DNA of 64,000 nt, from assembly GCA_030248065.1 (NCBI GenBank), contig JASAMV010006833.1, forward strand, positions 23,901 to 87,900, given 5' to 3'. The stretch comes from Rhynchonema sp. JSB1_4 (taxonomy: Eukaryota > Nematoda > Chromadorea > Monhysterida > Xyalidae). The notes below the pieces were generated by a model that ran no database searches, was not told where the DNA came from, and was given only the letters and a program-made list of their open reading frames with translations. Below, piece by piece: positions 34,277-44,556 of this stretch; position 1 is the first letter of the stretch; each line of letters starts with the position of its first letter. A program made the translations under genes and the position numbers.

Positions 34277-34818
34277 AAAGCGCAGCTTAAAATAAACCTG
34301 AGCCCAAGCCTAAGAATGAGAAAAAGCGGTTGCGTGACAAGAGGGTCCAGTGTTCAAGACGGTCCAGCGTGCAAGAGGGTCCACGTAGCAACACGGTCCA
34401 TTTTCAAAACGGGCGGTTGCATCAGGGTCCAGAAGCAACACGGTCCAGTTGCAGGACGGTCCACGTGCAAGACGGTCCATGTGCAAGACGGTCCACGTGC
34501 AAAACGGTCCACGTGCAAGAGGGTCCATGGTGCAAGAGGGTCCATGGTGCAAGAGGGTCCATGGTGCAAGAGGGTCCATGGTGCAACACGGTCCATGGTG
34601 CAAGAGGGTCCATGGTGCAAGAGGGTCCATGGTGCAAGAGGGTCCATGGTGCAAGAGGTTCCATGGTGCGACACGGTCCATGGTGCAACACGGTCCATGG
34701 TTCAAGATGGTCCGCAGCGCGCAACGCGTTTATTTTTTTGAAACTAGAGCGTGTTCAACATGACTTACATACAACTGAGAAATACCATTTGCTGCACGGC
34801 ATCGTGCTTGGCGTTTAA

Positions 34819-34985
34819 AGGGCTCGGGACATAACCGAAGGAAGGGGAGCAGGACATATTGTTACATAACGTTGGAAAGCATTCCAACAGCCTATGTAAC
34901 GCACAAATTTTAAGCTCCTTGGAGATTCGCTATCTCTTGGTAGCGGGATTTTTTGTTCCAGAAAAAACTGAATTTTTGAGACTTT
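34819..34985. mobile_element. 5' fragment of the TTAA/AGGGCTCGGG element
   Basis: Preceded by TTAA (34815-34818), it matches the first roughly 165 bp of 22081-23731 and then diverges. The other end is absent. Confidence 0.65.
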
Positions 34986-35441
34986 TTGCCCTCACATAGA
35001 TGAGTGGTCTTGTAGCGGTTCATCACTTCACCATTTTCAGGGAGTATGAAATTTATTAACCGGGCACATTCATAAATGCACCAGACGATTATCACGCATT
35101 AGAACTCAAATTCATTGCTTTAATCCAATACAACGGTCTGGATAAAGTCACTTTTGTTCTCACTGGTAGATGAATTTCTGAAAAATTAGAAAACCTTGGG
35201 TTACGGTAGTTACAGGGCTGCTATGGCAAAGTGAGCATGTGTTGTGCCAGTACATCTTGATACTTTTCGTTTAATCTCACAAACTCGAAAATCTAAGAGA
35301 TTCGTTATTTTGGCGCGCCTGACACCTACTGACAGAGACAATGCGCAATGGTATTTCAGGCGTACAATCTTGCGAACAGAACGAAAAGTACGCAAATTTT
35401 TGTTTGATATACCAAAAGTGATAGCCGTCAGACATGCAGTT

Positions 35442-35613
35442 CCGGGTGCAATTCCAGGCTGAAAGTTGAAGTCGCGCGCGCGTGCACTCGACTTCCTAGT
35501 ACTAAAACATAGGCAGCGGCAGCGCACGCGAAGTTTCGACTTTGGCCTATACTTTGCACTGTTTCGCACGCGCGTGCACGCGACTTCAGCTTTCAGCCTA
35601 GAATTGCACCCGG
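35442..35613. repeat. Palindromic 170-bp element
   Basis: CCGGGTGCAATTCCAGGCTG at the left and its imperfect inverse CAGCCTAGAATTGCACCCGG at the right, with GCGCGCGCGTGCA-like sequence inside. Confidence 0.55.
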
Positions 35614-36038
35614 TACTGTACCCATAATTTAAGCGCCAAGCACAATGTAGTGCCTGTCGCCCTCTTGCACCATGGACCCTCATGCACCATGGACCGTGTT
35701 GCACCATGGACCCTCTTGCACCATGGACCCTCTTGCACCATGGACCCTCTTGCACGTGGACCGTCTTGCACATGGACCGTCTTGCACATGGACCGTCTTG
35801 CACGTGGACCCTCCTGCAACTGGACCGTGTTGCTTCTGGACCCTGATGCAACCTCCCGTCTTGAAAATGGACCGTGTTGCTACGTGGACCCTCTTGCACG
35901 CTGGACCGTCTTGAACACTGGACCCTCTTGTCACGCAACCGAAAAAGCGAAGCCATGGTCAACTTTGAAACTGGACTAGCTTTTCCCAAAATGCCCCGCT
36001 GGCTGCTCGGCTCCAGATCACGAACTTCTAATTACCGT

Positions 36039-36906
36039 CAGAGATCGGAAACGGGCCGGGTAAAGTCGGCCCGGCCCGGCCCGGTCGGCGAAAAGTCCGG
36101 CCCGGCCCGGCCCGGCCCGGTGGAGGACTGCAGGTCGGCCCGGCCCGGCCCGTTTTGGCTTGAGGTCGGCCCGGCCCGGCCCGGTCAGCCAATTTTCAAG
36201 GGCTGAAAACTAAAAAAGTCCAAAAAGCTGAAAAAAATTCGAAAATTTTCTGCAGAATACTTGTTTTCGCTGGTTGGTACAGCTGGGGCTGGGGGGAAGG
36301 GTAGGTAGGTAGATTGACGCGCCATCCTGATGCAGTACGTACCTAAGTCGCCGCCCCGGTTGGTACAGTAGTGTAGTAGGTATGGTATAATTTTTGCTCA
36401 AAATGGTTTAAAATCGGTATTCACTCCATATAGGCGAAAAATCGCGCGTGACGCGCGAAATTAGCGCTTAAGAGTACATTCTCATCAATATGTAGACATA
36501 AATTCCCGGACGACTCCCCCCCAGCTCGGCCGGTCGGTACTACAGTAGGTAGGTTGATTGCAGGCAGGCTTTTTTGGTGGTACAGTAGGTTGATTGCTGC
36601 AAAGCAAAGGCCTGGGTATGGGTAGCTACTGCTTCTTTCTTCAAAACGATGACTGAAAAGATCAAGAACTAGGAAATGTTATTGCGCGAAGCGCAAAAAT
36701 TTTGAAAATTTTGGTTCAAAAAATGGTAATTTCGTTCAAATTTAGGCATACCGGGCCGGACCGGGCCGGGCTGCTCGGCCCGGCCCGGCCCGGTCCCCCC
36801 AAATCTCCGGCCCGGCCCGGCCCGGCCCGGTCGACCAACTCCAAAATCGCGGCCCGGCCCGGCCTGGGTACCGGGCCGGGCCGGGCCGGCCCGTTTCCGA
36901 TCTCTG
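36039..36906. mobile_element. GGCCCGG-rich hAT-type element with perfect 8-bp duplication
   Basis: An 868-bp element with ends CAGAGATCGGAAACGGGCC and the exact inverse, flanked by ATTACCGT at 36031-36038 and 36907-36914. Both termini are arrays of CCCGG/GGCCCGG. The interior holds a further remnant with TACAGCTGGGGCTGGGG and GTACAGTAGGTAGGTTGATTG words. It landed at the left end of the 36911 element. Confidence 0.8.
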
Positions 36907-36910
36907 ATTA

Positions 36911-37653
36911 CCGTATTCCCTAAAATAGAGCCCCCCTAAGAGGGGTCAGTGAAAAAATAGAGCCCCCCAAAAATACAGCCCTCCCCAACTTGGAATTCCC
37001 CGCTTGGGGGTCGTAAAGTCAAGTTCTTGTATAAGACACCTTATGTACAACGTTTGTGGTTGAGTATTGCGGCCTTTAAATCTAAACTAAACTCACGTGG
37101 TCGAGACGTAGTTTCTCGCCATATTTCAACAAAATTCTCAGCCGTCGTTGACTGATCTCCTCAGTCACTGGGTTGCTGCTTTTCAGATAATCATCTATAT
37201 TCCGTCATCCGTTGCCGACTTTATTGCTCGTTACGTTTGTTCTCTTCATTACCAGTAGTTTGGTTGGTTGAATCTCGCCGGTACGTTTTCTTTGTCGTTT
37301 GTTCGTCATGTTCACATTTTCGTTTATTAATACTCATGTTCACTTTTTTAGGGTTTCTCCGGATCTTGTGTAAAGGTCTTTGCGAAAGCGTGCAGATAAA
37401 ATTTGAATTTGAATTTGAGTATATGATGACGTAAAGTCTTTTAAGATCTGCACCTAAAAACACTCAATAATGACCAGTAACACCCTGACAGAACTCCATT
37501 TTAGGGGTATTTTTTTGGAACATTTTTTGAGATTTTGGGCAGCGAAAAAATACAGTCCCCCCCAAAAATAGAGCCCCCCCCCAAAAAAATACAGCCCCCC
37601 TAAAAGGGGTCAGTGAAAAAAATACAGCCCCCCTTGTATTTTAGGTTTTACGG
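36911..37653. mobile_element. TA-flanked CCGTA...TACGG element, copy 1
   Basis: Starts CCGTATTCCCTAAAATAGAG after TA and ends ATTTTAGGTTTTACGG before TA (37654-37655). It contains the SINE-like insertion 37068-37414. An inverted copy lies at 40335-41083. Confidence 0.6.
37068..37414 (+). mobile_element. SINE-like insertion with TTGAGTAT duplication
   Basis: 347 bp flanked by TTGAGTAT at 37060-37067 and 37415-37422. The right end is a short (GAATTT) repeat tail, as in many SINEs. GGTTGAATCTC near 37264 resembles a Pol III B box. The uninserted target is seen in the inverted copy near 40905. No inverted ends. Confidence 0.5.
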
Positions 37654-37924
37654 TACCGTAAAAACCTAAATAGAAGGGGGGGCTCTATTAACTCACTGAC
37701 CCCATTTTGGGGGGCTCTATTACGGGGGGCTCTATTCCGGGGGGGCCTCTATTAATTTACTGACCCGAACCTGAAAAAATTGTTCCTAGAAATACCGTAA
37801 AAACCTAAATACAGCCCCCCCCCGGGATAGAGCCCCCCGTAATACAGCCCCCCAAAAAGGGGTCAGTGAATTAATAGAGCCCCCCCCGGAATAGAGCCCC
37901 CCCTAAGTAACATCCCCTATACTG

Positions 37925-39016
37925 TAGTGTATTAAAGTGACTCTACAATTGATCGTTGACCGCGTTTGTTTGCAGTCATTTTTTCAGAAAATGAAGACTA
38001 GGTCTCCGAAACCCAGATTTAGGAAATATATTTTCAAGTCGTTGCTCTGTGATGTTTCACGGAGCCTACATATTTTTACAGGAGGAGAAAAAATAAAAAA
38101 AGTTTGAGGCAGTCCTGTGCGAAACACAAGGTAATCCAATAGAAGATATTTTCGGCGTTTTATACTCAGACGTTTTTCTGTTAAGCGAGATATAAAGCAT
38201 TGTGCGAAACGCCATGTGTTATTCATAATAAACGAAACACTCCAAAAAATCAAGCCATTTTAAAGCACCCTTTTACTCTAGCATAATTTTAAGCATCTGT
38301 GGTGAACGAAATAAGTTGTCAATTAGAAATAAAAATCGTCTAATTATCTAGTATTTACGATGTGCTTTTCGTTTTTCAAAACCCTACACAGCTCACACAA
38401 TGTTTACCACAACATGCGCAAGGCACCCATTCCCACAGCGCACACACACAAAGCTGAAACATTATCCCCGGCCGGCTGTGTGTTGTCGTTGTGTGTGCGC
38501 TGTGCGTGGTCTGAATGGCTGCCTTGCGCATGTTGTGGTAAACATTGTGTGAGCTGTGTAGGGTTTTGAAAAACGAAAAGCACATCCTGATTACCAGATA
38601 ATTAGACGATTTTTATTTCTAATTGACAACTTATTTCATTCACCACAGATGCTTAAAATTATGCTAGAGTAAAAGGGTGCTTTAAAAAGGCTTGATTTTT
38701 TGGAGTGTTTCGTTTATTATTTATCACACATGGCGTTTCGCAAAATGCTTTATATCTCGTTTAACAGAAAAACGTCTGAGTATAAAACGCTGAAAATATC
38801 TTCTATTGCATTACCTTGTGTTTCGCACAGGCCTGCCTCAAACTTTTTTCATTTTTTTCTCCTCCTGTAAAAATGTGTGGGCTCCGTGAAACATCACAGA
38901 GCAACGACTTGAAAATCTATTTCCTAAATCTGGGTTTCTGATACCTAGTCTTCATTTTCTGAAAAAATGACTGCAAACAAACGCGGTCAACGATCAATTG
39001 TAGAGGCACTTTAAGG
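37925..39016. repeat. 1.1 kb near-perfect hairpin
   Basis: The two halves are inverted copies with few differences; the centre is near 38470. Examples: TGTTTGCAGTCATTTTTTCA near 37970 against its inverse near 38965, and GTGCTTTTCGTTTTTCAAAA near 38361 against its inverse near 38565. The same short peptide frame therefore appears on both strands and is not a gene. It lies within a larger TACCGTAAAAACC...TACGGTA repeat (about 37656-40179). Confidence 0.75.
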
Positions 39017-39036
39017 CTTGATAGTGGTGTGTACAG

Positions 39037-39459
39037 CACTGTAGTGGCTGGGGGGGGATGGGGGGGATTCCCCCCCCCTAAGGGTATCTATCTCGAGTCA
39101 ACCCTTAGGGGGGATGGGGGGGAAGGGTATCTATCTCGAGCCGACCCCAAAGGGTATCTCGAGTAAGTAGATTTATGGTTTTCAAAGGCAAAAATAGGTG
39201 TTTTTCGACCTCGGGACCCCCAAAAATCGCGCGCTCCGCGCGCAAACACCCAAAAATGGTCATTTTAGGCCAATTTTCGGCAAAAATGTCAAAAAATACC
39301 CATTTTTAGGCCAATTTTGCAGTAAAATTGCATGCAAAAAACGGCCTTTTTTCGCCTTTTGACGGACCATAGGGGTATCTTGGGTAGCCTCTGGGGGGTA
39401 TCTCGAGTAAGTCCGAAACCTTCCCACCCCCTAGGGTATCTTGGGCTGCCACCACACTG
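39037..39459. mobile_element. hAT-type MITE, 8-bp duplication GTGTACAG
   Basis: 423 bp, ends CACTGTAGTGGCTGG and the imperfect inverse finishing CCACCACACTG, flanked by GTGTACAG at 39029-39036 and 39460-39467. The interior repeats GGGTATCT(C/T)GAGT and TTTTAGGCCAATTTT motifs. Confidence 0.8.
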
Positions 39460-39468
39460 GTGTACAGG

Positions 39469-39903
39469 CAGTGGTGTCGTTGGGAAGTCAAAAAGTCAGG
39501 ATACCGGATACCCAAAATCCAAAATTTTCGGATACCGGATACCCAAAATGAAAAATCTCGGATACCAGGGGGGGTTGCTCCCTAAAATAAAAAATCTCGG
39601 ATACCCAGGGGGGGGGGTTGTTCAAAAAAAGTCAATTTTTTTAAGAGGAAAATTGAGCAAAATCGGCGTTGAAAGCGCAAAAAATGGTCATTTTGGGGTT
39701 ATGCTTGCGTTAGCAAGCGATTTTGAGCATTTTGGAGGTAAAAATGGGCGATTTTTACCGTTTTCGGAAAATTTTTAGGGTAGGATACCCTTGGACAAAA
39801 AGTCAGGATACCGGATACCCCTGGGTGAAAAAATCAAGATACCGGATACCGGATACTAGGGGGGGTAACCCCCCTTCCACCCCCCCCCCCAACGACACCA
39901 CTG
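39469..39903. mobile_element. hAT-type MITE, 8-bp duplication TGTACAGG
   Basis: 435 bp, ends CAGTGGTGTCGTTGGG and inverse CCAACGACACCACTG, flanked by TGTACAGG at 39461-39468 and 39904-39911. Interior words GGATACCGGATACCC are repeated. It sits one base offset from the duplication of the preceding MITE. Same family as 41726-42147. Confidence 0.85.
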
Positions 39904-40334
39904 TGTACAGGTACATTTATGCACGTTTGTTGTTCGTTCAGAACACATAATACGCCTCCTATTGACGAATAGACACGAATAAATGCGATTGCAAGCGAAG
40001 AAACATCCTTTCAAACCCTTTTTAGGGGTTTTTGGGGGGTATTTCTGGGAATAATTTTTCAGGTTCGGGTCAGTGAATTAATAGAGGCCCCCCCCCGAAA
40101 TAGAGCCCCCCGTAATAGAGCCCCCCCAAAATGGGGTCAGTGAGTTAATAGAGCCCCCCTTCTATTTAGGTTTTTACGGTACCCCCAAAAACCCCTAAAA
40201 AGGGGTTTGAAAAGATGTTTTTTCGCTTGTAATCGCATTTATTCGTGTCTATTCGTCAATAAGAAGCGTATTATGTGCTCTGAACGAACAACAAACGTGC
40301 ATAAATGTACCTGTGCACCACTATCAAGCCTTAA

Positions 40335-41083
40335 TACCGTAAAACCTAAAATACAAGGGGGGCTGTATTTTTTCACTTACCCTTTTTAGGGGGGCTGTAT
40401 TTTTGGGGGGCTCTATTTTTGGCGGGCTGTATTTTTTCGCTGCCCAAAATCTCAAACAATGTTCCAAAAAATTACCCCTAAAATGGAGCAGAGGTGGGAA
40501 TCGGGCCGGGTTACCTCGGCCCGGCCCGGCCCGATTTTTTCGGCCCGATTTTTTCTGATGATATTTTGAAGCAAGTTTTTGGTGCAAAAATTACTGTTTT
40601 TTGGTTTAAAAATACCTGATAATCATGGAAGTCGGTACTAATTTGCAGAATCGCGAGAAATTTTGGCAAGTTTAGCCAAAAAAAATCACGATTTTTTATT
40701 GAAATTCGATGATGTCGGGCCTTTTCGGGCCGGCCACCCCGGCCCGGCCCGACATTCCGAAAAGTCGGCCCGGCCCGGCCGTCGGGCCGGACCGGCCCGA
40801 TTCCCACCTCTGAAATGGAGTTCTGTCAGGGTGTTACTGCTACTGGTCATTAAAGTCATTATTTAGTGTTTTTAGGTGCAGATCTTCCATAAAAGGCTTT
40901 ACGTCGTCATATACTCAACCACAAACGTTGTACACAAGGTGTCTTATGCAAGAACTTGACTTTACGACCCCCAAAGCGGGGAATTCCAAGTTGGGGGGCT
41001 GTATTTTTGGGGGGGGCTCTATTTCTTCACTGACCCCTTTTAGGGGGGCTCTATTTTTGGGGGCTCTATTTTAGGGAATGCGG
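40335..41083. mobile_element. TA-flanked CCGTA...TACGG element, copy 2 (inverted)
   Basis: Starts CCGTAAAACCTAAAATAC after TA (40333-40334) and ends ATTTTAGGGAATGCGG before TA (41084-41085). It is the inverse of 36911-37653 once each copy's own insertion is removed. Contains 40489-40812. Confidence 0.6.
40489..40812. mobile_element. GGCCCGG hAT-type MITE, 8-bp duplication AAATGGAG
   Basis: 324 bp, ends CAGAGGTGGGAATCGGGCC and exact inverse, flanked by AAATGGAG at 40481-40488 and 40813-40820. The empty target is visible in the inverted copy near 37497 (ACTCCATTTTAGGGG). A truncated relative lies at 8.5-9.23 kb. Confidence 0.85.
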
Positions 41084-41534
41084 TAGAACCCGGGGGGTCT
41101 ATTTTTTCACTGCGGTCATTTTGGGGGGTTCAATCTGTGGGGGTCAATTATTGGGGGGTTATATTTTTCGTTTGGCCTCCCGACGAAAAAAATCATTGTT
41201 AACAATGCCCCTAAAAATGGTTTCGTGCTTTTAGGTTCTAGAACTAATAGGTTCGAAAACAAGAAAGACACCGAAAAAATGGCCTTCACAATTTTGCTAG
41301 TAACAAATAAAAGCCATTTTGGTAGCAATTGCTACTGGCCGATTTTGAAATAGAAAACCCTGCTCTAAACGAACACGAAACGTGCATAAATGTACCTGTG
41401 CACAACTATCAAGCCTTAATACAGTACTGTATGGGGAATTTTACTTTGGGGCGGGGCTCTAAATTCACTGACCCCTTTTTGGGAGGCTGTATTACGGGGG
41501 CTGTATTCCGGGGGGTCTGTATTTAGGTTTTACG

Positions 41535-42291
41535 GTAGTGTACCCGAGGGGGAAGGCGGAGGACCCAAATTCAGGAAACAGTCACTTTTTGAGTAATTTT
41601 GACCTATTTTTGCCTTTTTTGGAAAAAATTCTCTGTAAAAACGGTGTTTTGGCGATTTTTGACAACATTGACCTGCAAACCTTGGCGATTTTGACAACAT
41701 TGACCTGCAAATCATACATTCTGGGCAGTGGTGTCGTTGAGAAATCGAAATTTTCCCATACCCAGCCTAATTTTCGGAAAATTTCCCATACATACCCCCA
41801 AAAATCAAAAATTTCTCATACTAGGGGGGGGGGTTTCTCCAAAACTCAAAAATTTCCCATACCCAGGGTGGGGATTTTGAAAAAAAATGACCCCAAAAAT
41901 CTTCTAAAAGTACCAAAAAGTGGTCCAAAAGTGCTTAAAACAGAGTTTTCTTGCGACAGCAAGCGATTTTTGACATTTTTAGGCAAAAAATGGTCAATTT
42001 TGGTACTTCTCAGGGTCAAAAAGTCATTTCTTAGGGGTGCTTGTTCCAAAAGTGAAAAATTTCCCATACCCCATACCCCCGGCCGATTTCCCATACCCCA
42101 TACCAGGGGGGTAACCCCCCCCCCAACCCCCCCTAACGACACCACTGATTCTGGGCCTAAAAATGTTCATTTTAGGCTTAAAATGCCTATTTTTGGCAAA
42201 ATAGCGGGAGATAGTGTGCCCGGGATAGTGTACCACCTGAGGGGGAGATAGCGTACCCGAGGCGGGACCCCCTCCCCCAGGAACTACACTG
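41535..42291. mobile_element. Broken CAGTGTAGTTCC-family MITE hosting another MITE
   Basis: The right end CCAGGAACTACACTG finishes at 42291 and the interior matches the 8551 element (AGTCACTTTTTGAG, TTTTAGGC motifs). The left end is truncated near 41535. It is interrupted by 41726-42147. Confidence 0.6.
41726..42147. mobile_element. hAT-type MITE, 8-bp duplication ATTCTGGG
   Basis: 422 bp, ends CAGTGGTGTCGTTGAG and CTAACGACACCACTG, flanked by ATTCTGGG at 41718-41725 and 42148-42155. Same family as 39469-39903; the interior repeats AATTTCCCATACCC. Confidence 0.85.
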
Positions 42292-42833
42292 CCAGTAGCA
42301 CAAACTAGGCCTGGCGTCTTGGGGGCACAATACCGTACCAGCGAACTCAAGCAAGACAAAGAGATAAAAAGAACGATCCCGGGTCGGCCGTCGGCCCATT
42401 TTTTTGTTGTTTCCGTTTTTCACACCCACGAAAGGCGTGAAAAAACGATTTTTTTCGTTTTTTATGAGAAGGCCTTTTTCACGCGCAACTATACTCCTCG
42501 TTCGTGAAAATATGCTCTTTTTGGCGATTTTGGGGGTTAACGGTGGGAAATTCTGGCGTGTTACCGATAGATTGAATTTTTTTCACATGTGTTGACGGTA
42601 GATTGGTTGGGGTGGGGACCCCTATGATATGATAGCTTTGAAACGCCTTTCGGGCGTATTTCCGGAACATTTTTTTAAATTTAGGTCAGCGAAAAAATAG
42701 AGCACCTCCTTTGCATTTAGGGTTTTATGGTAATCTCTGCTGACTGGCAATTGCACCGCACCGATGATTAGGCCAAATGACGAAAGCATGTAAAAATGGA
42801 ATAAAAAATTGCTGAAAAACGTCACCGTGACGG

Positions 42834-44556
42834 ATGAACGGACAACCAGCCAAAAATGTTGCTGTGCATCGTTCCACTGGTCTCGAAAACGTTCTCGTTG
42901 CAACGCCATTGCTGAACGGCTCGTGGTCGTCGTCATCTGACTTTGCTGAAATCGGCAACGGAACGTCTCCTGGCCTTCTCAAAAAGCTGTCGATCCTGAT
43001 GAACGCCAGCATGCAGTTGCACCCAAACTATCGCAATTTGCTGGCTGCATTTATTGGTCTATTTTTCTTATATCTGGTCTATCTGCTGTTTGGCCTCGGC
43101 AGCGATTTGAGCCGAATTCCTTACGGTAGGCTTTCTTGTTTTGAATTGGATTATGTGTTGGGAACTTCGTGCACGTGCACTGTGTGTTTGTCTCAGGTTT
43201 GACTGTCGACCTGCAGAGTCTAGTCAATTACTGTGTGTTGGCTGTTGAAAGTGGAGGTTATGCGGTGCGCAAAATTCATCAAGAGAAGCAAATGCAAGCC
43301 AAAGTCAAAGGGAAAACGAAAGAAGGGGCAAAGGAATTTGTGACGAAAGCTGATTTGATATCAAACGCAATAATTCTGGACTTAATGACGAAGTTTCCAG
43401 GGATTAAGGTGATGTTTATTTTGATATACATGCAGTATATGGTGATCTACATAATATCGGAATGATAGTGTCAGCATGTTGTTCAGCTGGTTAGCGAAGA
43501 GAAAGATCCAATGGAAAAATCGACATTCGAGCCGTACAAAGTTGACAAATACGATTTATGGCTTGCAAGTCAGGAAATATTGCAAGACATTCCGAATGAA
43601 CAGATTCCGTTGTCTGACACGGTTGTGTGGATCGATCCTCTGGACGCCACGCAAGAGTACACAGGCAAGTGAAGTGAGAATGTGACGTTTTTGGAAAGTT
43701 TGTAATTTTGTTATCAATCAGCTTTGCCTTCAGAAGATCTGACGCACTACGTCACTGTGATGATGTGCATTGTGGTGAAGGGTCGTCCAAAATTCGGCGT
43801 CATTTATCGACCGTTTTCCAAACAAATAGGTTTGTTTTATTTTTCAATACCTTTATTCAGACCCGTACCTGAGAAGTGCTTTCAGTCTGGGGTCTTCCAT
43901 CACAACACCGCGTCTACACGAGTTATCCAAGTGCTTTCAACACATCGGCGATGGACGCAATTTTACCAGCGTCACAAAGCCAATCACCCGGCCTTGATGT
44001 CTCAGGGAAATCCAACATTATTATTGTGTCCCGGTCACATGCAGGCGATGTGCAGAAACTAGCTGAGCACGCGTTCCATGAAATGAAAGTCGAACCAGCC
44101 GGCGGGTCCGGCTACAAAACTTTGAGGGTGCTCAACGGCACTGCTGGTGAGTTTGGTAGTTGGATTCTTCACTCATAAAGTATATCGACAGCACAGCACC
44201 TCAGCTTGAGCTGACCGTCACTGTAAATATAGTTAGATGCCTGTCGTCACCGCCATCCATCTCGCAGACGCAAATAATTCAAAATCAGTTCTAAATTTTC
44301 CCGAAACTGTTCTTTCTTACCAGATATGTACGTGCACATGACGGCCATCAAGAAATGGGACGTTTGTGCGGGTGATGCGATTATTCGAGCGGCCGGGGGT
44401 CAAATGGTAACACTCAAAGGTGACACCTTGACGTATTTCGCTGGCGATTCGCCCAAAAACACCGACGGCTTGCTGGTTGCACTGCGCACTCCATTCCAAT
44501 ACTTGCAACAGTTGAACCAAGCGCAAAACATCGAAACTGCTGAACCTGCAGTCTGA
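42834..44556 (+). CDS. BPNT2: Golgi-resident 3'-phosphoadenosine 5'-phosphate phosphatase (BPNT2/IMPAD1)
   Basis: Hydrolyses the PAP released by sulfotransferases in the Golgi lumen; needed for glycosaminoglycan sulfation in vertebrates. About 427 residues (human 359). Exons: 42834-43125, 43197-43408, 43475-43664, 43734-43829, 43886-44146, 44324-44556 (TGA). A signal-anchor helix (NLLAAFIGLFFLYLVYLLFG, residues about 67-86) makes it type II. The inositol-monophosphatase fold follows: KEFVTKADL with the first metal-site Asp, VSEEKD, the metal motif WIDPLDATQEYT (exon 3), PAGGSGYKTLRVL, and IKKWDVCAGDAIIRAAGG with the second metal-site motif WDxCAGDA. The catalytic set is complete. The N-terminal 60 residues are longer than in vertebrates. 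Intron 3 uses a GC donor (ACAG/GCAAGT), the only choice that keeps frame. Confidence 0.93.

Larger units (their letters stand above)
34330..35945. repeat. Inverted arms built of 16-17-bp tandem repeats (foldback element)
   Basis: Left arm 34335-34715 is tandem GGTCCA(N)n(CAAGAG/CAACAC) units; the commonest is GGTCCATGGTGCAAGAG (17 bp). The right arm 35665-35935 is the same array inverted, with the same order of variant units next to GTTGCGTGACAAG. A spacer of about 0.95 kb holds a piggyBac-like fragment (34819) and a palindrome (35442). Because units are not multiples of three, several frames stay open on both strands; I do not regard those frames as genes. Confidence 0.75.

Noticed and set aside
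34274..34818. Several long overlapping frames on both strands
   Set aside because: All arise from the 16-17-bp minisatellite, which rotates through every frame. No domain or unique sequence.
35210..35989. 259-codon minus-strand frame
   Set aside because: Half is the inverted minisatellite and the other half crosses a palindrome; no family resemblance.
38360..38585. Same 69-residue frame on both strands
   Set aside because: Artefact of the palindrome centre; each strand reads the same sequence.
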